Shown: positions 1-6,165 of the stretch, in pieces
How positions within the stretch are numbered: position 1 is the first letter of the stretch
Layout: each line of letters starts with the position of its first letter
Assembly (NCBI GenBank): GCA_026391115.1
Contig: JAPLER010000037.1
Coordinates: 1-8,038, forward strand
Direction: 5' to 3'
Length of the DNA: 8,038 nt
Origin: Bacteroidota bacterium
GTDB lineage: Bacteria; Bacteroidota; Bacteroidia; Chitinophagales; Chitinophagaceae
The notes under the pieces: generated by a model
Told to the model about the DNA's origin: nothing
Seen by the model: only the letters and a program-made list of their open reading frames with translations
Databases searched by the model: none
Program-made: the position numbers and the translations under genes

Positions 1-2629
1 AGCTACTTACAATGGTTCTGGTGCATTTGGTGGTGCTGGTACTGGTAACATCGAAGGTATTACTGCTTCTAATAAAACTGTTTATGGTGGTGGCACTTCT
101 CCTAATGATAATGATAATTCAGGTACTTTAAAATATGTACGTATTGAGTATGGTGGCTTCCAATTTGCAACAAACCAAGAAATCAATGGTTTAACAATGG
201 GTGGTGTTGGTCGTGGTACTACTATTGACTACGTTCAATGCTCATTCATTAATGATGATGCTTTCGAGTGGTTTGGTGGTACTGTAAACTGTTCTCACCT
301 TGTATCTTACAGAGGTGTTGATGATGAATTTGATACTGATAATGGATTTAGTGGTTGTGTACAATTTTGTTTAGGTGTTCGTGATCCACAATATGCTGAC
401 GCAGTAACTGGTGGTGAGTCAAATGGTTTTGAATCAGATAATGATGCAGCAGGTTCAACTAATCAACCTTATACTTCTGCTATTTTCTCTAACGTAACTT
501 TAGTGGGTCCTTACCGTGGAAGTACATCTAATACAATTGCTTCTCCTTTCAAAAGAAGTGCTTTTATCCGTCGTAACTCACGTTTAAAAGTTCTTAACTC
601 TATATTAATGGACTACCCAATTGGAGTATTCATTAAAGATGCAAGTACTATTGCAAGTGCAAATGCTGGCACTACTCGTTTCAGCAACAACTTGTTAGCA
701 GGTAACCAATCTGGTAAAGTAATTGATCCAACTGGTTGGTCAGGTTCTACAGCTTATACTTGGTTTACTACTAATAAAAACGATTCTTTAGTTGCAACAT
801 CTGGTATATTAACAAGCCCTTACAGCTATACAAGCCCAGATTATCGCCCAGCTTTTGGTGGCTTAGGTACCCAAAACTACAATTTCTCTGATACTGTATT
901 TAATGGTTTAATCAATGTTTCACCTTGTGTTGCTCCTAGTATTGGTTCAATAAGTGGTTTATCTTGTTTACCAGCTACTACTGCTGCTAACACAACTTAT
1001 ACAATTGATTCTATCTCTGGTGCAACTTGTGCTTGGACAGTTCCTACAGGTGTTAGTATAGTATCTGGTCAAGGTTCAAGAACTTTGGTTGTTAAAGCTC
1101 TATTAACTACAACTGCTATCAAAGGTAATATTAGTGTTGTTGTAACAAATTCTTGTGGTGCTACTAGTTTTGCTACTTTAGCTATTAAAAAAGTTGGTGC
1201 TATTGGTAAAATAGTTGCTGTTAGTGGATCAGCTGATCCTTGTAACGGTATTGGTACAGGTTATTCTTTAACTTATACTACTACTAAAGTTGCAAATGCT
1301 GATGGTTATTTATGGACTTCAGTAGGCGGTACAGTTATATCTTCAAATGATACATCTGCTGCAATCCGTTTCAATAAAATTTCTGCTGGTTCTGTAAGTG
1401 TTAAACCTTATGGTTTTTGCGGAGTTGATACAGTTTGGGGTGTTGCTTTAGGCAAATTAGTTAAAACAACTTTACCAGGTGCAACTGCTGTTGTAAGTAC
1501 TACTACTGATGCTTGTGCTGGTATTGGTTCTGGTAATTCTTTACCATTAACTGCTGCTACTGCTACAAGTGCTAATACTTATGTATGGTCAACAACAATA
1601 GTTGGAGCTTCAATCATTGCAAGTTCAAAAGCAGATTCAGTAAATGTTAGTTTCCCTAACAATTTTGCTGCTGGTGCAGTTGCTGTTAAAGCTGGTAGAG
1701 TTTGTGGAACAGATACTTTCTTTACTGCTCCAAAATCTATTACTTTCAAAACTTTATTACCAGTTAAACCTGTTGCTATCACATCTGCTAATGCAATTGG
1801 TTTAGATCCTTGCTCTCGTTTAGGTATGTCAGAAACATTCTCAGTTGCTTCAACTGCTAATACTACTGGTTATGCTTGGACAACAACAGGTGTTGGTGAT
1901 AGCGTTGTAAGTTCATCTGCTCAAAGTGCAGTTGTTGGTTTTGCTACTAATTTCCGTTCAGGTTCATTAGCAGTTAAATCTCAAAGAGTTTGTGGTACTA
2001 CTACTTTCTCTTCTGCTCCTATTTCTTTAGTATTTAAGGTTGCTTTACCTACAACTCCAGTAGTTACAGGTTTATTAACTCCTTGCAGAAATGTAACTGG
2101 TGTTTATAAAGCAGCATCTACTAATGCAACTTCATATACTTGGTCTGTTGCTACAGGCTTAACTTTAGTTTCATCTGCTATTGATAGTGCAATTGTAACA
2201 ACAAGCCCAACTTTCTCTAAAGCTAACTTAAGTGTATATGCAACTAGAGCTTGTGGTACAACTAACATCAACAGTGTAACTAAAATTAGTGGTTTAGTTC
2301 GTCCTGCAACTGGTTGTCCTAGCGGATCAATCAAATTGCCAGGTCAATTAGAAAGCGAATTAGCAACAGTTGCTGAAAAAGCAGTTGTTTATCCTAATCC
2401 TTCAAAAGGTGGCTTTACTGTAGCTATTAAAAACTCAAGTAAAGTTGCTATAGGCACAATTCAAATAGTAAACTTATATGGTCAAGTTGTTAAAACTTAT
2501 GCAGTTAACAACAACGCTGGTATAGTTAATTATTTTGTTGAAGATGCAGGATTAAATACTGGCTTATATTTAATTAGATATACTGTTGGTGAAACAACTG
2601 GTACATTAAAATTGAATATAGCTAAATAA
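1..2629 (+). CDS. Large secreted T9SS-sorted protein with beta-helix-like region and PKD-like repeats (5' partial)
   Basis: The frame is open from base 2 to the TAA at 2627-2629, giving 875 visible residues; the start and signal peptide lie left of the window, so the ATG at 197 is internal. The first ~300 residues are rich in Gly, Asn and Asp, with motifs such as GTLKYVRIEYGG, NDDAFEWFGGTVN, DDEFDTDNGF and NGFESDND. This is the pattern of a Bacteroidota secreted family that probably folds as a parallel beta-helix. About 920-2310 encodes five tandem PKD/Ig-like repeats of about 90-96 residues. The end (2387-2626) is a type A T9SS sorting domain: VYPNPSKGGF, then NLYGQVVK, then GLYLIRY. The product should cross the outer membrane through T9SS and be released or surface-attached. 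Its ligand or function is not evident; adhesin or matrix protein is a guess. A terminator follows, so it ends its own transcript. Confidence 0.9.
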   Translation, partial: ATYNGSGAFGGAGTGNIEGITASNKTVYGGGTSPNDNDNSGTLKYVRIEYGGFQFATNQEINGLTMGGVGRGTTIDYVQCSFINDDAFEWFGGTVNCSHLVSYRGVDDEFDTDNGFSGCVQFCLGVRDPQYADAVTGGESNGFESDNDAAGSTNQPYTSAIFSNVTLVGPYRGSTSNTIASPFKRSAFIRRNSRLKVLNSILMDYPIGVFIKDASTIASANAGTTRFSNNLLAGNQSGKVIDPTGWSGSTAYTWFTTNKNDSLVATSGILTSPYSYTSPDYRPAFGGLGTQNYNFSDTVFNGLINVSPCVAPSIGSISGLSCLPATTAANTTYTIDSISGATCAWTVPTGVSIVSGQGSRTLVVKALLTTTAIKGNISVVVTNSCGATSFATLAIKKVGAIGKIVAVSGSADPCNGIGTGYSLTYTTTKVANADGYLWTSVGGTVISSNDTSAAIRFNKISAGSVSVKPYGFCGVDTVWGVALGKLVKTTLPGATAVVSTTTDACAGIGSGNSLPLTAATATSANTYVWSTTIVGASIIASSKADSVNVSFPNNFAAGAVAVKAGRVCGTDTFFTAPKSITFKTLLPVKPVAITSANAIGLDPCSRLGMSETFSVASTANTTGYAWTTTGVGDSVVSSSAQSAVVGFATNFRSGSLAVKSQRVCGTTTFSSAPISLVFKVALPTTPVVTGLLTPCRNVTGVYKAASTNATSYTWSVATGLTLVSSAIDSAIVTTSPTFSKANLSVYATRACGTTNINSVTKISGLVRPATGCPSGSIKLPGQLESELATVAEKAVVYPNPSKGGFTVAIKNSSKVAIGTIQIVNLYGQVVKTYAVNNNAGIVNYFVEDAGLNTGLYLIRYTVGETTGTLKLNIAK
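920..2310 (+). repeat. Five tandem PKD/Ig-like protein repeats in the first gene
   Basis: Repeat units start near 920, 1196, 1475, 1760 and 2048, at 92-96 codon spacing. Each unit has an aromatic core strand (CAWTVPTG, YLWTSVGG, YVWSTTIVG, YAWTTTGVG, YTWSVATG), a V/I-rich strand, and a late cysteine motif (NSCGATS, GFCGVDT, RVCGTDT, RVCGTTT, RACGTTN). An early cysteine (LSC, DPC, DAC, DPC, TPC) pairs in position with the late one. The repetition is at protein level; the DNA copies have diverged. Confidence 0.75.
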
Positions 2630-2667
2630 CATTTCTGTTTTAGTTTTCTTATATCCGTTTTTTGCGT

Positions 2668-2698
2668 AAAAGACCACCTTTCTAGGTGGTCTTTTTTT
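2668..2698 (+). terminator. Rho-independent terminator after the first T9SS gene
   Basis: A perfect 9-bp stem, agaccacct (2671-2679) with aggtggtct (2684-2692), closes a 4-base ttct loop. It is extended by AAA/TTT pairs and followed by a T run (2691-2698). It lies about 40 bases after the stop codon and separates this gene from the next secreted-protein gene. The A-run on the left could let it work on the other strand too, but no gene there needs it. Confidence 0.9.
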
Positions 2699-2729
2699 AT
2701 ATTAATTAATTAATAACTTTTATGGTAAA

Positions 2730-2761
2730 TTGTAAACCAATTTCACTGCATTCTATTTTTG
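2730..2761 (+). promoter_or_regulatory. Possible Bacteroidota-type promoter for the second secreted-protein gene
   Basis: TATTTTTG at 2754-2761 matches the Bacteroidota -7 consensus TAnnTTTG exactly. A TTG at 2730-2732, 21 bases upstream, fits the -33 element. It would leave a very short leader before the ATG at 2774, and such short AT-rich matches arise by chance in this genome, so it is only a candidate. Confidence 0.35.
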
Positions 2762-2773
2762 TTTTTTACGTTT

Positions 2774-4207
2774 ATGAAATATCGAATCATAGTTCCTATT
2801 CTTTTTCTTTGTTTTTTTGCTTTAACATTAAAACTTAATGCCCAAAAAGTAGATTCAATTACTACTTTTAACTACGATACAGCTTCGCATAGCTTTACGA
2901 ACAGTACACAACAAACTTTTAATTACAATGGTGGTTGTTATTTAGTAAAATATTTGTACAACTTTTGGGATGATAATAAAAATAAATATGCCAATTATTA
3001 TAGAACTACAAATAGCCTGTTGGCCAACAATTCTATTTCTCAATCATTGTCTCAAATTTGGGATGACGTAGCAAACAAGTGGGATAATTATCAAAAGGGA
3101 ATATATAGTTATTTGAACAACCAAATTAACCCAAACACTATTCAATACCAACAATGGAACACAAACAATAGTAGTTGGTTAAATAGTAAATTATATACTT
3201 ATAAATACGATGCAAATGCAAATGATACTAGTATTGTTATACAAGATTGGGTAGCAGCAAACTCAAGCTGGGTAAACAGTGATTATTATAGATATGTGTA
3301 CAATGGCAACAATAATATTTTACAATTCACCCAATCTCAATGGAATAATACCATCAATGCTTGGAAAGAAACAATGAAAATAAACTATCTGTACAACAGC
3401 CAAAATAAATTGCTTGAAGATTCTGGATTAAAATTTAATACAATATCCAACGTCTGGGTAAATCAATATCGCAATACCTATCAATATGATGCGAATAATT
3501 TTTTAACTAATTCCCAATATGATGTCTGGGACACAACATCAAATATTTTTATACCTTATCAGCAATATATATATACCAATAACACAAATGGAATGGTAGC
3601 AGAAGCATTAACATTAGGCTATAATGGAATGGGTTGGGATACTTTGTATAAAGATGTATATCATTATAATGGCTGTGTGTTACCAATACGAAACATATAT
3701 GTAACTGCTAGCCATAAAGATGGAAACGTAATATTGAAATGGAACCTAACAGAGACTGTTGATAATGGAAGTTTTTATGTTGAATTTTCTGAAAATAGTA
3801 CATCTAATTTTATACAAATTGCTACGTTAAAAACACATCAAGATTTAAATTATAGTTATCAAGATAACATAACCAATGGTAATATAAAATTTTATAGAAT
3901 TAAGTATGTTGATATAAATGGAAACATAATCTATTCTAATACAGTAAATATTTCTAACAATAGGTACGAAAATATTGTTGCTCAATTTTATCCAAATCCA
4001 ACTAGTGGTTTTTTTATAATCGATGTTAAAAAAGAAACCAAAATTTGCTATGCACAAGTTTCAGACATATTGGGTAAGCAGTTAAATAGAATTGCTTTAA
4101 AAAAAGGGATTAATACAATAGATATATCTGAGCTTAACAAAGGAGTTTATCTAATATCTGTAATATCAGAATCGGGGGTAGTTACAAAAAAAATTATTTT
4201 GAATTAG
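2774..4207 (+). CDS. Secreted protein with Trp/Tyr-rich repeats, Fn3-like domain and T9SS sorting domain
   Basis: The ATG at 2774 is preferred to the TTG at 2759 because it begins a clean signal peptide: MKYR, a hydrophobic core IIVPILFLCFFALTL, then LNAQ near residue 24. The product is 477 residues. Residues ~50-300 hold about eight repeats of ~31 residues with the pattern Q-x-W, then a second W-x-N, then Y-x-Y-x-x-N, for example YTYKYDANAND and YRYVYNGNNNI. They resemble YD-type beta-hairpin repeats. Residues ~307-400 look like a fibronectin-III-like domain of the type common in this phylum (VILKWNLTETVDNGSFYVEFS, later FYRIKYVDINGN). Residues ~403-477 are a type A T9SS sorting domain (FYPNPTSGFF, VSDILGKQL, GVYLISV). 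The protein should be exported by Sec and then T9SS. It has its own promoter region after a terminator, so it is not in an operon with the gene before it. Function is unknown. Confidence 0.88.
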   Translation: MKYRIIVPILFLCFFALTLKLNAQKVDSITTFNYDTASHSFTNSTQQTFNYNGGCYLVKYLYNFWDDNKNKYANYYRTTNSLLANNSISQSLSQIWDDVANKWDNYQKGIYSYLNNQINPNTIQYQQWNTNNSSWLNSKLYTYKYDANANDTSIVIQDWVAANSSWVNSDYYRYVYNGNNNILQFTQSQWNNTINAWKETMKINYLYNSQNKLLEDSGLKFNTISNVWVNQYRNTYQYDANNFLTNSQYDVWDTTSNIFIPYQQYIYTNNTNGMVAEALTLGYNGMGWDTLYKDVYHYNGCVLPIRNIYVTASHKDGNVILKWNLTETVDNGSFYVEFSENSTSNFIQIATLKTHQDLNYSYQDNITNGNIKFYRIKYVDINGNIIYSNTVNISNNRYENIVAQFYPNPTSGFFIIDVKKETKICYAQVSDILGKQLNRIALKKGINTIDISELNKGVYLISVISESGVVTKKIILN

Positions 4208-4261
4208 TTTAGCTATTATGTCTAATAAATTAATTTTATGCATTTGTTTAAGTCAGAATAG

Positions 4262-4858
4262 TATCCTTCTTATACAAGTTGTAAACAAGCATAGTTACAA
4301 TAAAAATTAATTGAAGAGCAGGTTAAACATAAAGTGTATGAGAAACTGAAGGATGAAACACAAGCATCTTTATTGTTAAAAAGATAAATAACCGAACTAA
4401 ATCAAAAAATTGAAAAGCTGAAATAAGGTTTTTTAAGATAAAATAACGAAGGAATTATTCCAAAAAAATACTGCTCAATATGCCTTAGAAAAAGAGGACT
4501 TAATGGCTCAACTCCACCAAAAGGAAATAAATAGTTCGAACCTTGAAAAAGCAATTCAAAAAGCAGTTAAAATAGCTTCGAAACCCCTGCAAATATGGCT
4601 TTCTGCGGATTATGATGATAAACAAAAGTGCAATATTTGATGTTCCCAGAGGGTTTGTTGTATAGTAAAGAAAAAAGAGGTGTTCTAACTCCAAGAGTGA
4701 ATAGCTTGTTCGCTTTAATCACAAGCTCAGCAAGGGTTCTAGAGGAAAATAAAAAAGACTACTCTGTTAAAAGTAGCCTTAATTCTTGCTTGGTAGTCCT
4801 CGAGATAAAATTATCTAACCAATTTGTAGAAGATTTTATAGCTTTTGTAAATAACTAA
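4262..4858 (+). pseudogene. Decayed large serine recombinase, C-terminal remnant
   Basis: Joined across lesions, three segments read as the C-terminal third of a large serine recombinase. The first is a coiled coil (KLIEEQVKHKVYEKLKDETQ, ITELNQKIEKLK), the second is DKITKELFQKN and SNLEKAIQKAVKIA, then LQIWLSADYDDKQK. The third is LQYLMFPEGLLYSKEKRGV, TPRVNSLFALI and LEENKK. The order 'W-x-S-x-D-Y-x-x-K-Q-K-L-Q-x-L-x-F-P-E-G' is typical of the family. In-frame stops lie at 4292, 4301, 4385 and 4424. An extra base near 4436 moves the frame, and one base is missing at about 4628-4629 (AAG then TG where CTG is expected). The N-terminal catalytic resolvase domain and most of the zinc ribbon are absent; a lone YTSCKQA at 4271 may be the ribbon's edge. 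The frame ends at the TAA at 4856-4858. The gene cannot make an active enzyme. It is a scar of a former integrative element next to the accessory genes on the right. Confidence 0.82.
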
Positions 4859-5045
4859 AGTAGTTGATATTTTGTGAATATTAAATCTTGTTGTATGAAA
4901 TTACAATAACCATTCTTTTATTCATTTGGTTGTTTATATGTATTTTGAAACAACTTTAAATTGCGAATACAGTCCATTCGTAATTGGGCTAGATATAGAA
5001 CATAAATATATCATCTAATTTTTTTCACCAGCTGTAATGGGTCGG
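4859..5045. other. Intergenic region between convergent units
   Basis: This is 187 AT-rich bases between the end of the recombinase remnant (+) and the stop codon of the 131-residue gene (-). No coding frame or RNA gene was recognised. The only structure seen is the inverted repeat at 4959-4985. Confidence 0.6.
4959..4985. repeat. Imperfect inverted repeat, 10-bp arms
   Basis: AATTGCGAAT (4959-4968) and ATTCGTAATT (4976-4985) are inverted copies with one mismatch around a 7-base spacer. The mismatch would be a G-U pair in a + strand RNA. There is no T run, so it is not a standard terminator. It lies between the convergent recombinase remnant and the 131-residue gene. It could be a protein-binding dyad, a weak terminator or chance. 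Confidence 0.4.
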
Positions 5046-5441
5046 TTAATCCCATTGATCTTTTTGACACCCTTCCGCAGCTTTATCTCTGTTCAACTCA
5101 GTCAATGATTTTTTATCTTCTGCTCCTGATGAATAATGTCTTTTACCTTCTTTCGTAGTGTAGCAAATTTGAACATACAGACCAAAGATGTTTTCAAATT
5201 CGCGTTCTATTGTACCAACATTTTTACTTCCAGTAAAAGAAATTTCTCCAGACCCCTTTTTCGTCCGGACTTCTGTTAGTTTTTTTGTTTTATCAACACC
5301 AGAAATTGATTCTCCTTTTGCAACAAGCGTCTTTGCCTCTGGTGGACAAATTTTTAGTCTTAAATACGGAAAATTTGCATTGAATTCTTTCATTAAGGTT
5401 GAAACGAGTTTTGAACCCGTTGTTGTGATTTCTCTCGCCAT
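5046..5441 (-). CDS. 131-residue protein made of two copies of one small domain; function unknown
   Basis: This intact frame starts MAREITTTGSK and stops with TAA at 5048-5046. Two halves align: residues 5-59 (ITTTGSKLVSTLMKEF, then RLKIC, then KLTEVR) and 67-118 (ISFTGSKNVGTIEREF, then YVQIC, then SLTELNR). Shared positions include G, S, K, V, T, E, F, F and C at a 61-62 residue offset, then LTE at a 58-residue offset. Each half looks like a small alpha/beta unit. There is no signal peptide or membrane segment, so it should be cytoplasmic. The shape resembles small Bacteroidota hypothetical proteins with a TGK..V..L...F...FG core; that is recollection, not a search result. It is the last gene of the leftward block, 24 bases after the first copy of the 63-bp repeat. 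The A-rich leader before the ATG is normal for this phylum, where Shine-Dalgarno sites are weak. Function is not known. Confidence 0.75.
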   Translation of the reverse strand: MAREITTTGSKLVSTLMKEFNANFPYLRLKICPPEAKTLVAKGESISGVDKTKKLTEVRTKKGSGEISFTGSKNVGTIEREFENIFGLYVQICYTTKEGKRHYSSGAEDKKSLTELNRDKAAEGCQKDQWD

Positions 5442-5465
5442 TTTATTTTGTATTTAAATTTTATC

Positions 5466-5528
5466 CCTACTCTTATGGATTTTCGGAATACTCCCTGTTT
5501 ATTAAAGTGGTTTTCTTGACTCCACTTT
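5466..5528 (-). repeat. 63-bp direct repeat, copy 1 (leader of the 131-residue gene)
   Basis: This is the first of two copies (other copy 5686-5748), in the same orientation, 220 bases apart, differing at only 2 of 63 positions. It ends 24 bases before the ATG at 5441. Within it, AAAGTGG (5504-5510) and CCACTTT (5522-5528) form a perfect 7-bp inverted repeat with an 11-base loop. The sequence TACTC recurs 21 bases apart (5468 and 5489). No -33/-7 promoter match was found in it. Placement suggests a regulatory leader or a recombination site. Confidence 0.85.
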
Positions 5529-5547
5529 GTGAATTTTATACAGTATT

Positions 5548-5660
5548 TTATTTCTTTTTAGCACCACCTAGTTTGGTACGCTTATCTGCCTTGCCTGCTT
5601 TTGTAACAGTTTTTGTAGTGTTTTTAGACCCTGTTACACTTTTGTTTGAGACTTTGCCAT
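5548..5660 (-). pseudogene. Small Lys/Thr-rich reading frame, about 37 codons, broken by a one-base shift
   Basis: An ATG at 5660 gives MAKSQTKV and then an immediate stop. One base out of frame the sequence continues openly as SVTGSKNTTKTVTKAGKADK, then RTKLGGAKKK, and a TAA at 5550-5548. Restoring one base in the A-rich stretch near codon 7 would give a 37-residue basic protein ending in KKK. The ATG lies 25 bases after repeat copy 2, exactly mirroring the 131-residue gene and copy 1, which is the main reason to think it is or was a real gene. It may be a decayed gene, a sequencing error in a homopolymer-rich spot, or non-coding. No family is recognised; the composition suggests a nucleic-acid-binding tail. 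Confidence 0.4.
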
Positions 5661-5685
5661 TTTTAATTAATTTAAAATTTTTGTT

Positions 5686-5748
5686 CCTACTCTTATGGAT
5701 TTTCGGAATACTCCCTGTTTTTTAAAGTTGTTTTCTTGACTCCACTTT
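5686..5748 (-). repeat. 63-bp direct repeat, copy 2 (leader of the small Lys-rich frame)
   Basis: This is the second copy of the repeat at 5466-5528. The two differences are at 5721 (T for A) and 5729 (T for G). The latter breaks one pair of the internal AAAGTGG/CCACTTT inverted repeat, so copy 2 has a weaker hairpin. It ends 25 bases before the ATG at 5660. Outside the 63 bases the copies diverge at once on both sides, which gives sharp boundaries. Confidence 0.85.
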
Positions 5749-5918
5749 TTTTACTGTCACTTTAGATTGTTACCTGCCTTGTATAGCAGTGTCAATCATA
5801 ATATTGCTAAAAATGTTTAATTTTTTGTCAACCGATTTTAGGACGTGGCAATTTTACATACAATCAAAAAATTCTATTTTCAGATGCTTTAATTGAATAT
5901 TTTTGGTAAAAGATTATC
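5749..5918. other. 170-base gap between the membrane-protein gene and the repeat unit
   Basis: This AT-rich stretch has no coding frame that can be supported. On the - strand it contains TTGACA (5825-5830) followed by A/T-rich sequence, which could be part of a promoter for the two small downstream frames. No TAnnTTTG element was found, and no clear terminator follows the membrane-protein gene. It most likely carries regulatory sequence only. Confidence 0.4.
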
Positions 5919-6164
5919 TTAACTAAACAACTCCAGAATTTTAGCCATTAAATAGGCTCCACCAACTACAGCTGCATAAGCTCCAACAACTGCTATACCT
6001 ATTTTTATTCCAATAATAGCAATGAAGCTTTTATGCCAATTATCGCTAGGTGGAATAAATAGGTTTGAAAACTTCCAACCCAAAACTAAACCCACTATTG
6101 CTAGTAAAATCAGAATTCCCAAATAGAAGTATCCCATAATGGTAGATAAAATAACTATTACCAT
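5919..6164 (-). CDS. Small protein with two predicted membrane helices, coupled to the KAP NTPase
   Basis: The product is 81 residues with two strongly hydrophobic segments: residues ~10-31 (GYFYLGILILLAIVGLVLGW) and ~47-77 (FIAIIGIKIGIAVVGAYA and on to LMAKIL). A short polar loop (PPSDNWHKS) joins them. The second helix is rich in Gly and Ala at helix-packing spacing, suggesting helix-helix contact or oligomerisation. The ATG at 6164 is one base after the TAA of the KAP NTPase gene (TAA-T-ATG), so translation is probably coupled and the products probably work together. M10 is a possible alternative start, but the coupling favours the first ATG. There is no signal peptidase site or lipobox. 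No named family is recognised. An obvious possibility is a membrane anchor or effector for the neighbouring NTPase, which has no membrane segment in its visible part. Confidence 0.75.
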   Translation of the reverse strand: MVIVILSTIMGYFYLGILILLAIVGLVLGWKFSNLFIPPSDNWHKSFIAIIGIKIGIAVVGAYAAVVGGAYLMAKILELFS

Positions 6165-6165
6165 A

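Noticed and set aside
197..199. ATG at 197 as the start of the first gene
   Set aside because: The frame is open without a stop to base 2, and the upstream residues continue the same beta-helix pattern, so this Met is internal.
1579..2334. Reverse-strand open frames inside the first secreted-protein gene
   Set aside because: They are antisense shadows of the repetitive PKD region and show no domain of their own.
4500..4694. Reverse-strand 64-codon frame over the recombinase remnant
   Set aside because: The opposite strand carries the recombinase pattern with conserved motifs, so this hydrophobic frame is a chance antisense product.
4628..4858. Intact 76-codon gene starting GTG at 4628
   Set aside because: It begins inside the conserved recombinase segment exactly where one base is missing. 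It is the tail of the pseudogene, not a gene with its own start.
5188..5725. Two + strand open frames (5188-5457 and 5507-5725)
   Set aside because: The first is antisense to the 131-residue gene with its clear internal repeat. The second spans the repeat and small-frame region with a generic hydrophobic composition from reversed A-rich DNA and matches nothing recognisable.
5466..5748. CRISPR array or classical integron attC sites
   Set aside because: Only two copies exist, they are 63 bp long and 157 bases apart, and no GTTRRRY/RYYYAAC core pair was found.
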